Shown: in pieces, positions 24,254 to 34,545 of the stretch
How positions within the stretch are numbered: position 1 is the stretch's first letter
How the letters are laid out: every line of letters starts with the position of its first letter
Assembly: GCA_027488855.1 (NCBI GenBank)
Contig: JAIYAV010000102.1
Span: 1-50,491, forward strand
DNA: 50,491 nt
Direction: 5' to 3'
Origin: Saprospiraceae bacterium
Lineage (GTDB): Bacteria > Bacteroidota > Bacteroidia > Chitinophagales > Saprospiraceae
The notes under the pieces: generated by a model
The model's input: only the letters and a program-made list of their open reading frames with translations
The model's database searches: none
Told to the model about the DNA's origin: nothing
Translations under genes and position numbers: made by a program

Positions 24254-25690
24254 ATGGCACTCATCGGCAGAAAAGAAGAACGGCAGGTATTCGACGATTG
24301 CCTTCAGTCCAATGAATCACGATTGATCGCGGTATACGGACGCAGGCGGGTAGGCAAAACCTTTTTGATCAGAAATCATTTTGACAAACTGATTCAATTC
24401 GAAATTTCAGGATTGCACAATGGGGATCTAAAAGACCAGCTAAAGCAGGTATTTGATGTCGTATCTAGCTATGGCTTACCAAAATCAGCCCTCCATTATC
24501 CTGACTCTTGGATGGATGCGTTTAAACTCATTCAGGACTACATCAATTCACTAAAAGGGAGCGGTAAAAAAGTAATATTTTTTGACGAACTCCCCTGGTT
24601 TGATACCCCCAAATCAAAATTTTTGATGGCTTTCGAAAATTTCTGGAATGCCTATTGCACCAAAAGAAGTGACCTTGTGGTAGTCATTTGTGGATCGGCA
24701 GCATCCTGGATGATCAAAAAAATTGTAAAAAACAAAGGAGGCTTGCACAACCGTTTGGCGGAAAGGATCAGGTTAAAACCTTTTACATTGCACGAGACCG
24801 AGCTTTTTTTGCAGGATAGATTTATCAAAATGAGCCGCTATGATATACTGCAACTGTATATGGTGACGGGCGGGGTTCCATTTTATTTGGACCGGATTAG
24901 AAAAGGGGAAAGTTTGGTTCAGTTCATCAATCGGGCCTGTTTTACAGAGAATGGTTTTTTAAGAGAAGAATACAATGAGCTACTAAAATCTCTTTTCGAC
25001 AATGCGCACAACCACGAACTTATTTTAAAAACGTTGACAAAAAAATCCATCGGGTTTACTAGAAATGAGCTAGCGGATGCTACCAAACTTTCATCTGGCG
25101 GCACTTTGACCAGCGTTGTGGACGAATTATTGGAATCAGGATTTGTCACTAAATATCAACCTTTTGGAACTAAAAAACAACAAGCTTTGTACAAGCTCAC
25201 CGATCATTTCACCTTGTTTTATCATAAATTCATCAAAGACAATACTGCTTTGGGCAACAATGTTTGGAACCTCAAATCCAATACTCCTGCATGGCTGGCT
25301 TGGGCTGGTTTGGCCTATGAACTCATCTGCTTTAATCACCTTCAACAAATCACCAACGCATTAAAACTGCAAGCTATATCCTGTAATGCAAGTCCCTGGC
25401 GATCTGAAGCTGAAAACCAAGGTGCTCAAATCGATTTAATCATCGAGAGGGCGGATCGGATCATCCATCTTTGTGAAATCAAATTTTCTAAAGCACAATA
25501 TAGTTTATCAAAACAAGAGGCTTTTGCTCTGAGAAACAGAATTGAGGTCTTATCCAATCATCCTGCGTCAAAAAACAAAGCTATTTTTCCTACTCTGATC
25601 ACAACCCTAGGCTTGAAAAGCAATGAGTATACCAATGAACTGATACAAAACCATCTTTCTATGGATGATTTGTTTTTGGCAGGATCGTAA
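24254..25690 (+). CDS. AAA ATPase of the archaeal-ATPase/DUF234 type
   Basis: The ATG at 24254 (MALIGRKEERQVFDDCL) gives 478 residues; an upstream TTG at 24230 is less likely. The N-terminal P-loop domain has Walker A YGRRRVGKTFLI and Walker B VIFFDELPWFDT, with a sensor region CGSAASWM. A winged-helix segment follows (about residues 260-330: GFTRNELADATKLSSGGTLT). The C-terminal DUF234-like domain contains GAQIDLIIERADRIIHLCEI, resembling the D...ExK core of PD-(D/E)XK nucleases. Such proteins are widespread in Bacteroidota and archaea and are of unknown function, perhaps linked to mobile elements or stress. The gene is AT-rich compared with its neighbours. Confidence 0.85.
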   Translation: MALIGRKEERQVFDDCLQSNESRLIAVYGRRRVGKTFLIRNHFDKLIQFEISGLHNGDLKDQLKQVFDVVSSYGLPKSALHYPDSWMDAFKLIQDYINSLKGSGKKVIFFDELPWFDTPKSKFLMAFENFWNAYCTKRSDLVVVICGSAASWMIKKIVKNKGGLHNRLAERIRLKPFTLHETELFLQDRFIKMSRYDILQLYMVTGGVPFYLDRIRKGESLVQFINRACFTENGFLREEYNELLKSLFDNAHNHELILKTLTKKSIGFTRNELADATKLSSGGTLTSVVDELLESGFVTKYQPFGTKKQQALYKLTDHFTLFYHKFIKDNTALGNNVWNLKSNTPAWLAWAGLAYELICFNHLQQITNALKLQAISCNASPWRSEAENQGAQIDLIIERADRIIHLCEIKFSKAQYSLSKQEAFALRNRIEVLSNHPASKNKAIFPTLITTLGLKSNEYTNELIQNHLSMDDLFLAGS

Positions 25691-25760
25691 CATTTGTATT
25701 CCAGTGCAGCCATTTTATTTTTTATTTTTACCCATCACTCACCAAACAAACCAACGCAAC

Positions 25761-28181
25761 ATGCAGCGATACGCCCTACTTCTTTTATTGGCGCTGGCCT
25801 CCATCACCACTTGGAGCCAGGACAAAACGCCCACGATCACCGACAAAACCAAAACCAGCAAAGCCTACACTGGCTATTTCAATTTTTATTGGGACGAAAA
25901 AGACGGCAAGATTTGGCTCGAAATCGACAAGTGGGATCAGGAAATCCTCTACGTCAATAGCCTTTCCGCCGGGGTGGGCTCCAACGACATTGGCCTGGAT
26001 CGCAACCAATTGGGCAGCGACCGCATCGTGCGCTTTACACGCATTGGCCCCAAAGTGCTGATGATACAGCCCAACTACGACTACCGCGCCATCAGCAACA
26101 ATCCCGATGAAGCCCGCTCAGTAGCCGAAGCCTTTGCCAGCTCCACCATCTGGGGCTTCAAAGTGGAAGCCGAAGAAAATGGCAAGGTGCTGGTCGATTT
26201 TACCCCTTTCCTCCTGCGCGATGCCCACGGCGTAGCCAACCGCCTGCGTACCTCCCGCCAGGGCAGTTACAATGTGGACGCTACCCGCTCCGCCATTTTC
26301 CTGGAGCGCACCAAAAACTTTCCCAAAAACAGCGAGTTTGAAGCCATCATCACCTTTTCGGGTGATCCGCAAGGGGAGTGGATTCGTTCCGTAACGCCCA
26401 GCCCAGACGCCGTTACCGTGCGCATGCACCACAGTTTGATCGAACTCCCCGATGCGAACTACAAACCCCGCATCTACGATCCACGCGCTGGCTACTTCAT
26501 GACCGGTTACCGCGATTACGCTACGCCGATTGAACAGCCTATCTTCAAACGTTTCATCACTCGCCATCGACTGGAGAAAAAAGACCCCAAAGCCGCCATC
26601 AGCGACCCGGTGGAACCCATCATCTACTACCTGGATCGTGGCACCCCGGAACCCATCAAATCGGCCCTGCTCGAAGGTGGTCGTTGGTGGAACCAGGCTT
26701 ACGAAGCTGCGGGTTACCGCAATGCCTTTCGGGTGGAAGTGCTCCCCGAAGGTGTCGACCCCATGGATGTGCGCTACAACCTCATCAACTGGGTACACCG
26801 CTCTACCCGGGGCTGGAGCTACGGCAGCTCGGTGGCCGACCCACGCACCGGCGAGATCATCAAGGGGCATGTATCGCTGGGCTCGCTGCGGGTGCGGCAG
26901 GATTTCCTGATCGCCCAGGGTATGGTCGAAGCTTATGAAAATGGCACCAACCCCGATCCACGTTTGAAAGAAATGGCCCTGGCGCGTTTGCGGCAGTTGT
27001 CGGCGCACGAAATCGGTCATACACTCGGGCTGGCGCACAACTTTGCGGCCAGCGTAAAAGACCGCTCCTCGGTGATGGACTACCCGCATCCGCTGATTAC
27101 CCTGGACAATCAGGGGAAAATTGACTTCTCCAAAGCCTACGCGGTAGGGATTGGCGATTGGGACAAACGTACCATTATCTACGGCTATCAGGATTTCCCA
27201 GAAGGAGTAGACGAAGCGGCTGGTTTGAAAAAAATCCTGGACGACAACATCAAAATGGGTTTTCAGTACATCACCGACGAGGACTCGCGTGCGCCTGGTG
27301 GCGCTCATCCCCATTCTCACCTGTGGGATGAAGGCAAATCGGCACCTGAGGAATTGCGCCGCATCATGCAGGTGCGCCAGAAAGCATTGAATGGTTTTTC
27401 GGAGAAAAATATTCCGGTTGGAGCACCGATGGGGACCTTGGAAAGTGTCCTAGTTCCGGTTTATCTCGCCCACCGCTATCAAGTGGAAGCAACGGCCAAA
27501 CTGGTGGCAGGGGTGAATTATACTTACGCAGCACGCGGCGACGGGCAAGCGACCAATCAAATGATCGACGATGCCGCCCAGCGCGATGCCCTCAATGCCT
27601 TGATCGCTACGCTTGATCCACAGTTTTTGGCGATTCCAGAAAAGATAATTGCCCTGATCCCGCCACAGCCCAGTGGTTATCGCCGCGATCGTGAGTTGTT
27701 CAAGGTATATACAGGACTCACGTTTGATCCGATTGCTGCTGCCGAAAGTTCGGTGGAGCATACCCTGGATATGTTGTTGCATCCGCAGCGCTTGGCCCGC
27801 CTGATTGAGCACAGTGCCCGCGATAACAAACGGATGAACCTGGCGGATTTGTTTGATGCCCTGTTTTCGGCCCAAAAAGACCGCAGCCCGAACAACTACC
27901 TACAGGAATTGAACCGCGTGGTGGAAAAATCCTTGCTGCATCACCTCCTCAACTTGGCTGGCGACAAAGAAATTAACCAACAAGTGGCGGCCCATGCCTT
28001 GCTGCGCGTCCGCAAATTGGAGGAAGAGTTGAGCATCCGAACTTTGGGCGACGTCAACCAACGGGCGCACAATGAGTACCTGCGGGAGCAATTGCGCACT
28101 TTCCGTGCTGATCCGGCTACGTTTAAGGTGCCTGCTGGTCCGGCAATGCCGGATGGAGCGCCGATTGGGTGTGATTGGTAA
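25761..28181 (+). CDS. Secreted zinc-dependent metallopeptidase (DUF5117/DUF4953 type)
   Basis: The start is the ATG at 25761 (MQRYALLLLLALASITTWSQ), a Sec signal peptide, giving 806 residues. The N-terminal third matches the DUF5117-like region (FNFYWDEKDGKIWLEIDKWD). The catalytic zinc site is HEIGHTLGLAHN with His416, Glu417, His420 and His426, a metzincin-like arrangement, followed by SSVMDYPHP, which resembles a Met-turn. The C-terminal half is mostly helical. It is probably periplasmic or surface exposed. No T9SS C-terminal sorting domain is apparent. Substrates are unknown. It begins 70 nt after the ATPase gene but differs in composition, so it is probably a separate unit. Confidence 0.9.
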   Translation: MQRYALLLLLALASITTWSQDKTPTITDKTKTSKAYTGYFNFYWDEKDGKIWLEIDKWDQEILYVNSLSAGVGSNDIGLDRNQLGSDRIVRFTRIGPKVLMIQPNYDYRAISNNPDEARSVAEAFASSTIWGFKVEAEENGKVLVDFTPFLLRDAHGVANRLRTSRQGSYNVDATRSAIFLERTKNFPKNSEFEAIITFSGDPQGEWIRSVTPSPDAVTVRMHHSLIELPDANYKPRIYDPRAGYFMTGYRDYATPIEQPIFKRFITRHRLEKKDPKAAISDPVEPIIYYLDRGTPEPIKSALLEGGRWWNQAYEAAGYRNAFRVEVLPEGVDPMDVRYNLINWVHRSTRGWSYGSSVADPRTGEIIKGHVSLGSLRVRQDFLIAQGMVEAYENGTNPDPRLKEMALARLRQLSAHEIGHTLGLAHNFAASVKDRSSVMDYPHPLITLDNQGKIDFSKAYAVGIGDWDKRTIIYGYQDFPEGVDEAAGLKKILDDNIKMGFQYITDEDSRAPGGAHPHSHLWDEGKSAPEELRRIMQVRQKALNGFSEKNIPVGAPMGTLESVLVPVYLAHRYQVEATAKLVAGVNYTYAARGDGQATNQMIDDAAQRDALNALIATLDPQFLAIPEKIIALIPPQPSGYRRDRELFKVYTGLTFDPIAAAESSVEHTLDMLLHPQRLARLIEHSARDNKRMNLADLFDALFSAQKDRSPNNYLQELNRVVEKSLLHHLLNLAGDKEINQQVAAHALLRVRKLEEELSIRTLGDVNQRAHNEYLREQLRTFRADPATFKVPAGPAMPDGAPIGCDW

Positions 28182-28214
28182 GGGTAACCTTTTGTGGTTG
28201 CTCTTACCCCTGGT

Positions 28215-28259
28215 AACCCTATGTGGTTGCCCAGCGTAAGGGCAAACCACATAGGGTTG
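28215..28259. repeat. Inverted repeat between convergent genes
   Basis: AACCCTATGTGGTTGCCC (28215-28232) and GGGCAAACCACATAGGGTT (28240-28258) form a stem with a single bulged base and a 7-nt loop. A partial copy, GTAACCTTTTGTGGTTGC, precedes it at 28184-28201. The GTGGTTGCCC/GTGGTCGCCC wording recurs in the tandem repeats at 43683. It may act as a bidirectional terminator for the metallopeptidase and the convergent TIM-barrel gene. Confidence 0.65.
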
Positions 28260-28262
28260 CCC

Positions 28263-29144
28263 CTACGCTACTACATCACAAAGCGCCACGGCTTTGCGCA
28301 AGCTGTCCAATTTATCTTGTGCGACCGGAATAAACTCCTGCGCCACGAAGCCTTTGAAACCCGTAGCCGCAATCGCCTTCATGATGGCGGGGTAATTCAA
28401 CTCCTGGCTATCGTCGATTTCGTGCCTTCCGGGTACGCCGGCAGTATGGTAATGACCAAAATACTTGTTGTACTTTTTGATGGTAGCAATAACGTCACCC
28501 TCCATAATTTGCATGTGGTAGATGTCGTAAAGCAGCTTCATATTGGGGTTACCCATTTTTTCAAGCAATGCTACCCCCCACTCCGTTTTGTCGCATTGGT
28601 AATCCTTGTGGTTGACCTTGCTATTGAGCAGTTCCATTACGATGTTTATGCCCATTTTCTCCGCTTGTTTAACGATGGGGTCTAAGCCCTTGGCGCAATT
28701 TTCCAGCCCCTCAGCATCACTTTTTCCACGGCGATTGCCCGAAAAAACAATGATGTTGGGGATACCCGCGTCCGCTGCTTTTTGCAGCAGTTCAGGGAAC
28801 ATGCTTTGGTACTTAGCGTGGTTGTTGATGTCGTTGAAGCCATCGGTAAGGCTGATGAAAGGGGCATTGCCGAGGGCGCAGGTCAAGCCATGTTTTTTCA
28901 GAATGGGCCAATCGGTTGGCCCCACTATTTCAATGGAAGTAATGCCCATGTCTTTGACCTTTTCGGCCATGGCATCCATCGCAATGTCATTAAAACACCA
29001 CTTGCATACCGAGTGTTGGAAAGGTGCTTTGGTATCCATGTTGTTGTTATTTTCTCGATTGTTCCCCAGTATGGCTCCCATGGCCGGGGTTTGTAAGGCT
29101 GCCAAACTCAGCAAACCTGTGTTGATGGCTTCTCGTCGATTCAT
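28263..29144 (-). CDS. Exported TIM-barrel sugar isomerase/epimerase (hydroxypyruvate isomerase-like)
   Basis: The 293 residues begin with a Tat-type leader (MNRREAINTGLLSLAAL, twin Arg at 3-4), so the folded enzyme is probably exported. The rest is a xylose-isomerase-like TIM barrel (AP endonuclease 2 superfamily): VCKWCFNDIAMDAMAEKVKD, IVMELLNSKVNHKDY, LLYDIYHMQIMEGD, FGHYHTAGVPGRHEID. The Glu, Asp/His, His and Glu residues of the metal site are preserved in these segments. It resembles hydroxypyruvate isomerase, but the substrate is not determined by sequence. It is convergent with the metallopeptidase and divergent from aconitase, and may serve sugar metabolism together with the Gfo/Idh protein at 33148. 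Confidence 0.85.
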   Translation of the reverse strand: MNRREAINTGLLSLAALQTPAMGAILGNNRENNNNMDTKAPFQHSVCKWCFNDIAMDAMAEKVKDMGITSIEIVGPTDWPILKKHGLTCALGNAPFISLTDGFNDINNHAKYQSMFPELLQKAADAGIPNIIVFSGNRRGKSDAEGLENCAKGLDPIVKQAEKMGINIVMELLNSKVNHKDYQCDKTEWGVALLEKMGNPNMKLLYDIYHMQIMEGDVIATIKKYNKYFGHYHTAGVPGRHEIDDSQELNYPAIMKAIAATGFKGFVAQEFIPVAQDKLDSLRKAVALCDVVA

Positions 29145-29413
29145 GCTTTTTGATTTATAGTTTGGTACAAAGTTGAAATCAGGTAGGCTTTACCCAATGA
29201 ACAGGCAAATTAAGCAAATGAAATATCAAAAGGACGTTTATTCCCCGACAAAAAAATTATTTAAAAGCTTAGGTACAAGGCTACGCATTCGGATTGGAAG
29301 GACTGACAATGTAGCTGGAGCCATACTACCTCTTTTTTAATAAAGCACCGAACAAAATCCTGTAAAAACACGTATATAATTGGGCTGAACCATCAAAGAT
29401 TCGGAGAAAATTG

Positions 29414-29421
29414 TACTTTTG
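29414..29421 (+). promoter_or_regulatory. Candidate aconitase promoter -7 box
   Basis: TACTTTTG matches the Bacteroidota TAnnTTTG consensus about 95 nt upstream of the aconitase start. No clearly spaced -33 TTG is seen. The remainder of the 29145-29516 gap is AT-rich leader with no gene. Confidence 0.4.
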
Positions 29422-29516
29422 CACCGCCCTTAGGGAGGGAAATGAAATAAAGTTACGTTTCCCTTCTTTGCCAAAGATAACTTTTGTTTCACTACCATAA
29501 AAACTCATCAGCAGCC

Positions 29517-31787
29517 ATGCCATTTGATCTCGACATGCTGAAGGCTCATTATGAGTCGCTTCCCGCAAGAGTAAATGCGGCTAAGCAAGCGTTGGGACGT
29601 CCTCTGACGCTCACCGAAAAAATTCTTTACGCCCATTTACATGCTGATTCCCCATTGCAGAGCTATGCTCGCGGCAAGGATTACGTCTTCTTTGCCCCAG
29701 ACCGGGTAGCCATGCAGGACGCGACGGCACAAATGGCTTTGTTGCAGTTTATGATGTGTGGTCGCGATAAAACGGCTGTACCCAGTACTGTACACTGTGA
29801 TCACTTGATCCTGGCCAAAGACGGTGCCAACACCGACCTCAAGACGGCGGTTGACGTCAACTCCGAAGTATACGACTTCCTCTCGGGTGTATCCAACAAA
29901 TACGGCATTGGTTTCTGGAAACCAGGAGCCGGGATCATTCACCAAACCGTGCTCGAAAACTACGCATTCCCAGGCGGGTTGATGATCGGTACCGACTCCC
30001 ACACCCCTAACGCAGGTGGTTTGGGTATGTTGGCCATCGGTGTAGGTGGCGCTGATGCGGTAGACGTGATGGTAGGCATGCCTTGGGAACTCAAGATGCC
30101 CAAGCAAATTGGGGTAAAACTCACCGGCAAACTGAATGGCTGGGCTTCTGCTAAAGATGTGATCCTGAAAGTAGCGGGTATCCTGACCGTAAAAGGTGGT
30201 ACTGGCGCAATCGTGGAATATTTTGGCGAAGGTGCTCAATCCATGTCTTGTACGGGTAAAGGTACCATCTGCAACATGGGTGCGGAAATTGGTGCAACCA
30301 CTTCTACCTTCGGCTACGACGACTCCATGAGCCGCTACTTCCGCGCTACTGAGCGTGATGACGTAGCCGACTTGTGCGATTCGGTAAAAGAATACCTGAC
30401 TGGCGACGCCGAGTGCTACGCTAGCCCAGAGAAATACTTCGATCAAGTGATCGAAATTGACCTGAATACCCTGGAGCCACACGTCAATGGCCCGTATACT
30501 CCAGACTTGGCTTGGCCAATCTCTGAGTTTGCCAAAGCGGTGAGAGACAATGGCTACCCACAAAAATTGGAAGTAGGTCTGATCGGCTCTTGTACCAACT
30601 CTTCTTACGAGGATTTGGACCGTGCAGCTTCGGTGGCACGTCAGGCAAAAACGAAAAAACTGGTCGCCAAAGCAGAATTCACCGTTACACCGGGTTCGGA
30701 GCAAATCCGTTACACCGTTAACCGCGATGGACAATTGGCTGCTTTCGAAGAAATTGGTGGCGTAGTGATGGCCAACGCTTGTGGTCCTTGTATCGGTCAA
30801 TGGTCACGCCATACCGACGATCCCAACCGCGCCAACTCGATCATCACTTCCTTCAACCGCAACTTCTCCAAGCGCAACGACGGCAACCCACAAACGCGTT
30901 CTTTTGTGGCTTCGCCAGAAATTGTAACTGCTTTTGCGATTGCGGGTGATCTGACTTTCAACCCACTAACCGATACCTTGATCAACGAGGATGGTGTAGC
31001 CGTGAAACTGGATCCACCAAGTGGGGCTGAATTGCCAGCCAAAGGTTTTGCCGTAGAAGATGCGGGTTACCAGGCTCCTGCTGCTGATTCCAGCCAGGTA
31101 GTGATCAGTGTATCGCCTACTTCCGAGCGTTTGCAATTGCTCACGCCGTTCAAAACGATCACCAACGATCAGGTAAAGGGCATGCGCATTTTGATCAAGG
31201 CCAAAGGGAAGTGTACCACTGACCACATTTCGATGGCTGGTCCTTGGTTGGAGTTCCGCGGACACTTGCAGAACATCTCCAAGAATACCTTCATCAGTGC
31301 CATCAACTACTTCAACGGCGAAACCAATAAGGTGTTGAACCTGGTGACCAATGAATACCATGCAGTACCTGATTCTGGTTTGGCTTACCGCGATGCGGGA
31401 GTTAGTACGGTGGTATTCGGGGAAGAAAACTACGGTGAAGGTTCTTCTCGCGAGCACGCGGCGATGCAGCCTCGTTTCTTGGGCGTGAAGGCAGTAGTTG
31501 TAAAATCTTTCGCACGCATCCACGAAACCAACCTGAAAAAGCAGGGCATGCTGGCACTGACTTTCGCTAATCCAGAAGATTACGAAAAAATCCGCCAGGA
31601 TGATTCCATCGATATCGAAGGCTTCGACAGTATGGAACCCGGAAAATCCATCACCATGGTTCTGAACCATTCTGATGGCACTTCCGACAGCATCGAGCTG
31701 CTGCATACCTACAACGAGCAACAAATTGACTGGTTGCGCGCTGGTTCAGCTTTGAATAAAATTCGTCAGGAAATGGGCATGGCGTAA
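29517..31787 (+). CDS. Aconitate hydratase
   Basis: TCA-cycle enzyme that isomerises citrate to isocitrate with a [4Fe-4S] cluster; cytosolic. The ATG at 29517 ([16 protein letters not shown]) gives 756 residues, the mitochondrial-type aconitase length. An in-frame ATG at 29484 lies in the leader and is unlikely. The cluster cysteines are in [14 protein letters not shown] and [10 protein letters not shown]. Other hallmarks are THCDH-like [28 protein letters not shown] and the swivel-domain loop [14 protein letters not shown]. It is a single-gene unit with its own candidate promoter and a terminator hairpin. I leave acnA/acnB/aco naming open because usage differs in this phylum. Confidence 0.96.
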   Translation: MPFDLDMLKAHYESLPARVNAAKQALGRPLTLTEKILYAHLHADSPLQSYARGKDYVFFAPDRVAMQDATAQMALLQFMMCGRDKTAVPSTVHCDHLILAKDGANTDLKTAVDVNSEVYDFLSGVSNKYGIGFWKPGAGIIHQTVLENYAFPGGLMIGTDSHTPNAGGLGMLAIGVGGADAVDVMVGMPWELKMPKQIGVKLTGKLNGWASAKDVILKVAGILTVKGGTGAIVEYFGEGAQSMSCTGKGTICNMGAEIGATTSTFGYDDSMSRYFRATERDDVADLCDSVKEYLTGDAECYASPEKYFDQVIEIDLNTLEPHVNGPYTPDLAWPISEFAKAVRDNGYPQKLEVGLIGSCTNSSYEDLDRAASVARQAKTKKLVAKAEFTVTPGSEQIRYTVNRDGQLAAFEEIGGVVMANACGPCIGQWSRHTDDPNRANSIITSFNRNFSKRNDGNPQTRSFVASPEIVTAFAIAGDLTFNPLTDTLINEDGVAVKLDPPSGAELPAKGFAVEDAGYQAPAADSSQVVISVSPTSERLQLLTPFKTITNDQVKGMRILIKAKGKCTTDHISMAGPWLEFRGHLQNISKNTFISAINYFNGETNKVLNLVTNEYHAVPDSGLAYRDAGVSTVVFGEENYGEGSSREHAAMQPRFLGVKAVVVKSFARIHETNLKKQGMLALTFANPEDYEKIRQDDSIDIEGFDSMEPGKSITMVLNHSDGTSDSIELLHTYNEQQIDWLRAGSALNKIRQEMGMA

Positions 31788-31816
31788 GCGCTCGTTCATT
31801 TTAAAGGAATAGACAA

Positions 31817-31849
31817 GGAAAGCCTCTCAGGAAACTGGGGGGCTTTTCC
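31817..31849 (+). terminator. Terminator after aconitase
   Basis: GGAAAGCC (31817-31824) pairs with GGCTTTTCC (31841-31849) with one bulge; the stem may extend inward through CTC/GGG pairs. It is followed by ATTTTAATT. It lies 30 nt past the stop codon. This is a good intrinsic-terminator layout, though the T-run is interrupted. Confidence 0.55.
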
Positions 31850-31884
31850 ATTTTAATTCTATCTTTCTGCAAACAAATAAAAAC

Positions 31885-33054
31885 ATGCAGTACTTAAAAC
31901 TTTGCACATTCCTGCTGGCACTCATCGTTTTGCTGGGTTGTGAATCTGGCACCAAAACCACCCAAAATACCAGCACCAAAGCGGCCAAAACCTACGCTGC
32001 GTTCATCGGCACCTATTCCAAAAAAGAAGGACACGTCGACGGCAAGGGTGAAGGCATTTATTTGTACCAACTGGACAGTGCTACGGGGTACCTGGACAAA
32101 ATCGGAGTGCAAGATGGCATCGTCAATCCTTCTTTTTTGACCCTCAGTGCCAATGGCAAATACCTTTATGCCGTGGAAGAAATTGGTTCCGATGTGGCCG
32201 AAGCAGGTAGAGTAGTGTCTTATCGACGCGCGGATGATCACCTCGAGAAAATCAACCAACAACCCACTTTTGCCTTTGCGCCTTGTCATGTCAGCACAGA
32301 TAGTAAAAGCCGCTATGTATTTGTTGCCAATTATGTGGGAGTGATTGCGGTGTATCCTGTAGCAGCAAATGGTGGACTCGAAGCGGCTACTTTTCACGAA
32401 GCATTCCAGGGTAAAGGGCCTCATTCCCGACAGGATGCCTCACACCCGCACAGTGTCAACCTTTCGCCGGATGAGCAATATTTGTATGTGCCAGACCTGG
32501 GCACGGACAACATCTATACCTATAAAATCAATTACGATACGCCCCAAAAACCATTGACCAAAATCGGCGCAACCAAGGTACATCCCACCAGTGGCCCTCG
32601 CCATTTTACCTTCCACCCCACCTTACCCAAAGCCTACGTAGTCAACGAACTCAGCTGCACCGTAACCCTGATGAATTGGGACAAAAGCACGGGTAAACTG
32701 GACACCGTGCAAAGCATCAGCACCCTACCCGCCGATTTTAAAGGCAACAACAATTGCTCTGACCTGCACATCACGCCCAACGGCCAGTTTTTGTACGCGG
32801 CCAATCGTGGACACAACAGCATTGTAGGCTACAGCATTGATCCCAACACAGGCGCACTCAGCCTGATTGATCATGCACCTACGCAGGGCGAAGTACCGCG
32901 TAACTTTGCGATTTCGCCCGATGGCCGCTTCCTATACGCTGCCAACCAAAACTCCGACAACATCGTCATCCTGAGCATCGGCAAGGATGGCAAACTCAAA
33001 TACCGGAAAGAGGAGAAGGTATTTACGCCGGTGTGTATACAGTTTGGGAAGTGA
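31885..33054 (+). CDS. Lactonase-family beta-propeller lipoprotein
   Basis: The 389 residues start with a lipoprotein signal (LALIVLLGCES, lipidated Cys near residue 19). The rest is the seven-bladed propeller of the 6-phosphogluconolactonase (YbhE/Pgl)-like lactonase family. It opens AAFIGTYSKKEGHVDGKGEG and has repeated blade motifs (LSANGKYLYAVEE, LSPDEQYLYVPDLGTDNI, ITPNGQFLYAANRGHNSIVG, ISPDGRFLYAANQNSDNI). Conserved HPHSVN and GPRHF segments line the active-site face. Because it is exported and lipidated, a role in cytosolic pentose phosphate metabolism is unlikely; an extracytoplasmic sugar lactone is more plausible. A paralogue lies at 42547-43671. The TGA stop is the first unit of the heptamer array at 33051. 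Confidence 0.9.
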   Translation: MQYLKLCTFLLALIVLLGCESGTKTTQNTSTKAAKTYAAFIGTYSKKEGHVDGKGEGIYLYQLDSATGYLDKIGVQDGIVNPSFLTLSANGKYLYAVEEIGSDVAEAGRVVSYRRADDHLEKINQQPTFAFAPCHVSTDSKSRYVFVANYVGVIAVYPVAANGGLEAATFHEAFQGKGPHSRQDASHPHSVNLSPDEQYLYVPDLGTDNIYTYKINYDTPQKPLTKIGATKVHPTSGPRHFTFHPTLPKAYVVNELSCTVTLMNWDKSTGKLDTVQSISTLPADFKGNNNCSDLHITPNGQFLYAANRGHNSIVGYSIDPNTGALSLIDHAPTQGEVPRNFAISPDGRFLYAANQNSDNIVILSIGKDGKLKYRKEEKVFTPVCIQFGK

Positions 33055-33150
33055 AAAATGAAAAGTGAAAAGTGAAAAGCGGGTACAACATTTGGTTTTC
33101 AGCGCATGATGTATTTTTTTTCACTTTTCACTTTTCACTTTTCACTTTTA
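33051..33150. repeat. Palindromic heptamer-repeat element E
   Basis: The left arm is GTGAAAA/ATGAAAA heptamers (33051-33079) that include the lactonase stop codon itself. The right arm is CACTTTT heptamers (33119-33148) running to the stop codon of the convergent oxidoreductase. The 40-nt loop lacks the GCTACCGCAG core. TGA occurs in all three forward frames in the left arm and all three reverse frames in the right arm, which suits the 3' boundary of two convergent genes. Confidence 0.85.
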
Positions 33151-34473
33151 AAGCTTCATCTCCCAGCCCTTCTCATATTCCCTACCCCACAGCTTCATGG
33201 CCACTTTGTTTTTGAGGATGTGGCCATTGCTGGGGTCACAGTTCAATACACCGCCGTTGCGCAGGGCAATGTTGCCGAGTTGGGGTAAAAGGGTAGATTT
33301 GTGGCCTTCGCTGATGGGGCAATTGAGCTTTTCTTTGCCCCGGATGCTTTCGATAAAATTATTGAGGTGCAGGCTGTCCAGGAGTTCTCCCATGCCCATG
33401 GTGTTGGTACGTTGGGCTTCTTGCAGCTCGGTTTTGACGTCTTTGATTAGTTTGTTCTCCAGGTCGTATACCTTGTAATCATCGCCGCCGGGGATGGTCA
33501 TGGTGCCTTTGTCGCCATAAAAAATGACGCCGCGGCCAACTCCTTCGCTATTGAAACCATTGCAACTGCGGCCTTCCCAGGTGATGGAGGTGTTGTTGGC
33601 AAACTCGTAAGTGATGGTTTGGGTGTCGGGTGTTTCCCAGTCATCTTTGTAGGCAAAACGACCACCCGCAGAAACCACTTTCACCGGATAATCCAGGCCC
33701 ATGCCCCAACGCATCACGTCCAGTTCGTGGGTGCCGTTGTTCAGCGCTTCGCCAGTGCCCCAGTGCCAAAACCAGTGCCAATTGTAATGCACGAGGTTGT
33801 CCTGGTATTCGCGGCGAGGTGCTGGGCCTTGCCAAAGGTCAAAATCCAGGTGAGCAGGCGCTGCTATCTTTTTACCTACCCCGATGGGCTTGCGGTTGTT
33901 GGCATACCAACCCCGGGCAAAGTAGGGCCGCCCGATGATGCCGTCCTTCAAGGCTTTCATGGCCTCCTGTACTTTGGGGAAGGAGCGGCGCTGACTGCCC
34001 ATTTGGGCGAGTTTGCCGTATTTGGCCATGGCTTGCACCAGGATTTCCCCTTCGGCGGGGTTGTGGGAGCAAGGTTTTTCTACGTACACGTGTTTGCCTG
34101 CTTGTAGCGCCATCAGGGCTGCGGGTGCGTGCCAATGGTCGGGTGCCGCGATGAAGATGGCGTCCAGGTCTTTTTCTTCCAGCATTTTGCGCACATCCTT
34201 GTAGCCTTTGGGCTTTTTGCCGGATATTTTTTCAATCTCGGCGATGGTTTTTTCCAATACCTTTTCATCTACATCGCAGACGAAACCCACTTCTACATTG
34301 GGCATTTTGGCAAACATGCGTGCCAGGAAAAAACCCCGGCTGTTGGTACCAACGGCACCGATGACGACTTTTTCATTGGGTGAAAACCCCTTGAAAGGAA
34401 ACAATTCGGGTGCGAGCAGAATCCCCGCTCCGGCCAGAGCCGTATTTTTCATAAAATCGCGACGCTTGGACAT
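33148..34473 (-). CDS. Tat-exported Gfo/Idh/MocA family oxidoreductase
   Basis: The 441 residues start with a Tat leader (MSKRRDFMKNTALAGAGILL). The Rossmann domain begins VVIGAVGTNSRGFFLARMFA, followed by GFVCDVDEKVLEKT, the nucleotide contact IAAPDHWHAPAALMA and the family signature VYVEKPCSHNP. The C-terminal alpha/beta domain carries HYNWHWFWHWGTGEALNNG and DVMRWGMG. Such proteins are NAD(P)-dependent sugar or inositol dehydrogenases that probably fold with cofactor before export. The substrate is unknown. It is convergent with the lactonase-type gene across element E, and both could act on periplasmic sugars. Confidence 0.9.
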   Translation of the reverse strand: MSKRRDFMKNTALAGAGILLAPELFPFKGFSPNEKVVIGAVGTNSRGFFLARMFAKMPNVEVGFVCDVDEKVLEKTIAEIEKISGKKPKGYKDVRKMLEEKDLDAIFIAAPDHWHAPAALMALQAGKHVYVEKPCSHNPAEGEILVQAMAKYGKLAQMGSQRRSFPKVQEAMKALKDGIIGRPYFARGWYANNRKPIGVGKKIAAPAHLDFDLWQGPAPRREYQDNLVHYNWHWFWHWGTGEALNNGTHELDVMRWGMGLDYPVKVVSAGGRFAYKDDWETPDTQTITYEFANNTSITWEGRSCNGFNSEGVGRGVIFYGDKGTMTIPGGDDYKVYDLENKLIKDVKTELQEAQRTNTMGMGELLDSLHLNNFIESIRGKEKLNCPISEGHKSTLLPQLGNIALRNGGVLNCDPSNGHILKNKVAMKLWGREYEKGWEMKL

Positions 34474-34545
34474 GGCTTTTTGTGGATTTGATGTGGGAAA
34501 TATATGGTGTTGTTCGTGCTGGGTTGCAGCATGAGCTAAGATAGC

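Noticed and set aside
26118..27320. 400-codon reverse-strand open frame opposite the metallopeptidase
   Set aside because: It lies wholly antisense to a gene with a clear signal peptide and zinc motif. Its translation resembles no family and reflects the codon bias of the sense strand.
29637..30800. 387-codon reverse-strand open frame opposite aconitase
   Set aside because: Antisense shadow of a highly conserved enzyme; no recognisable protein features.
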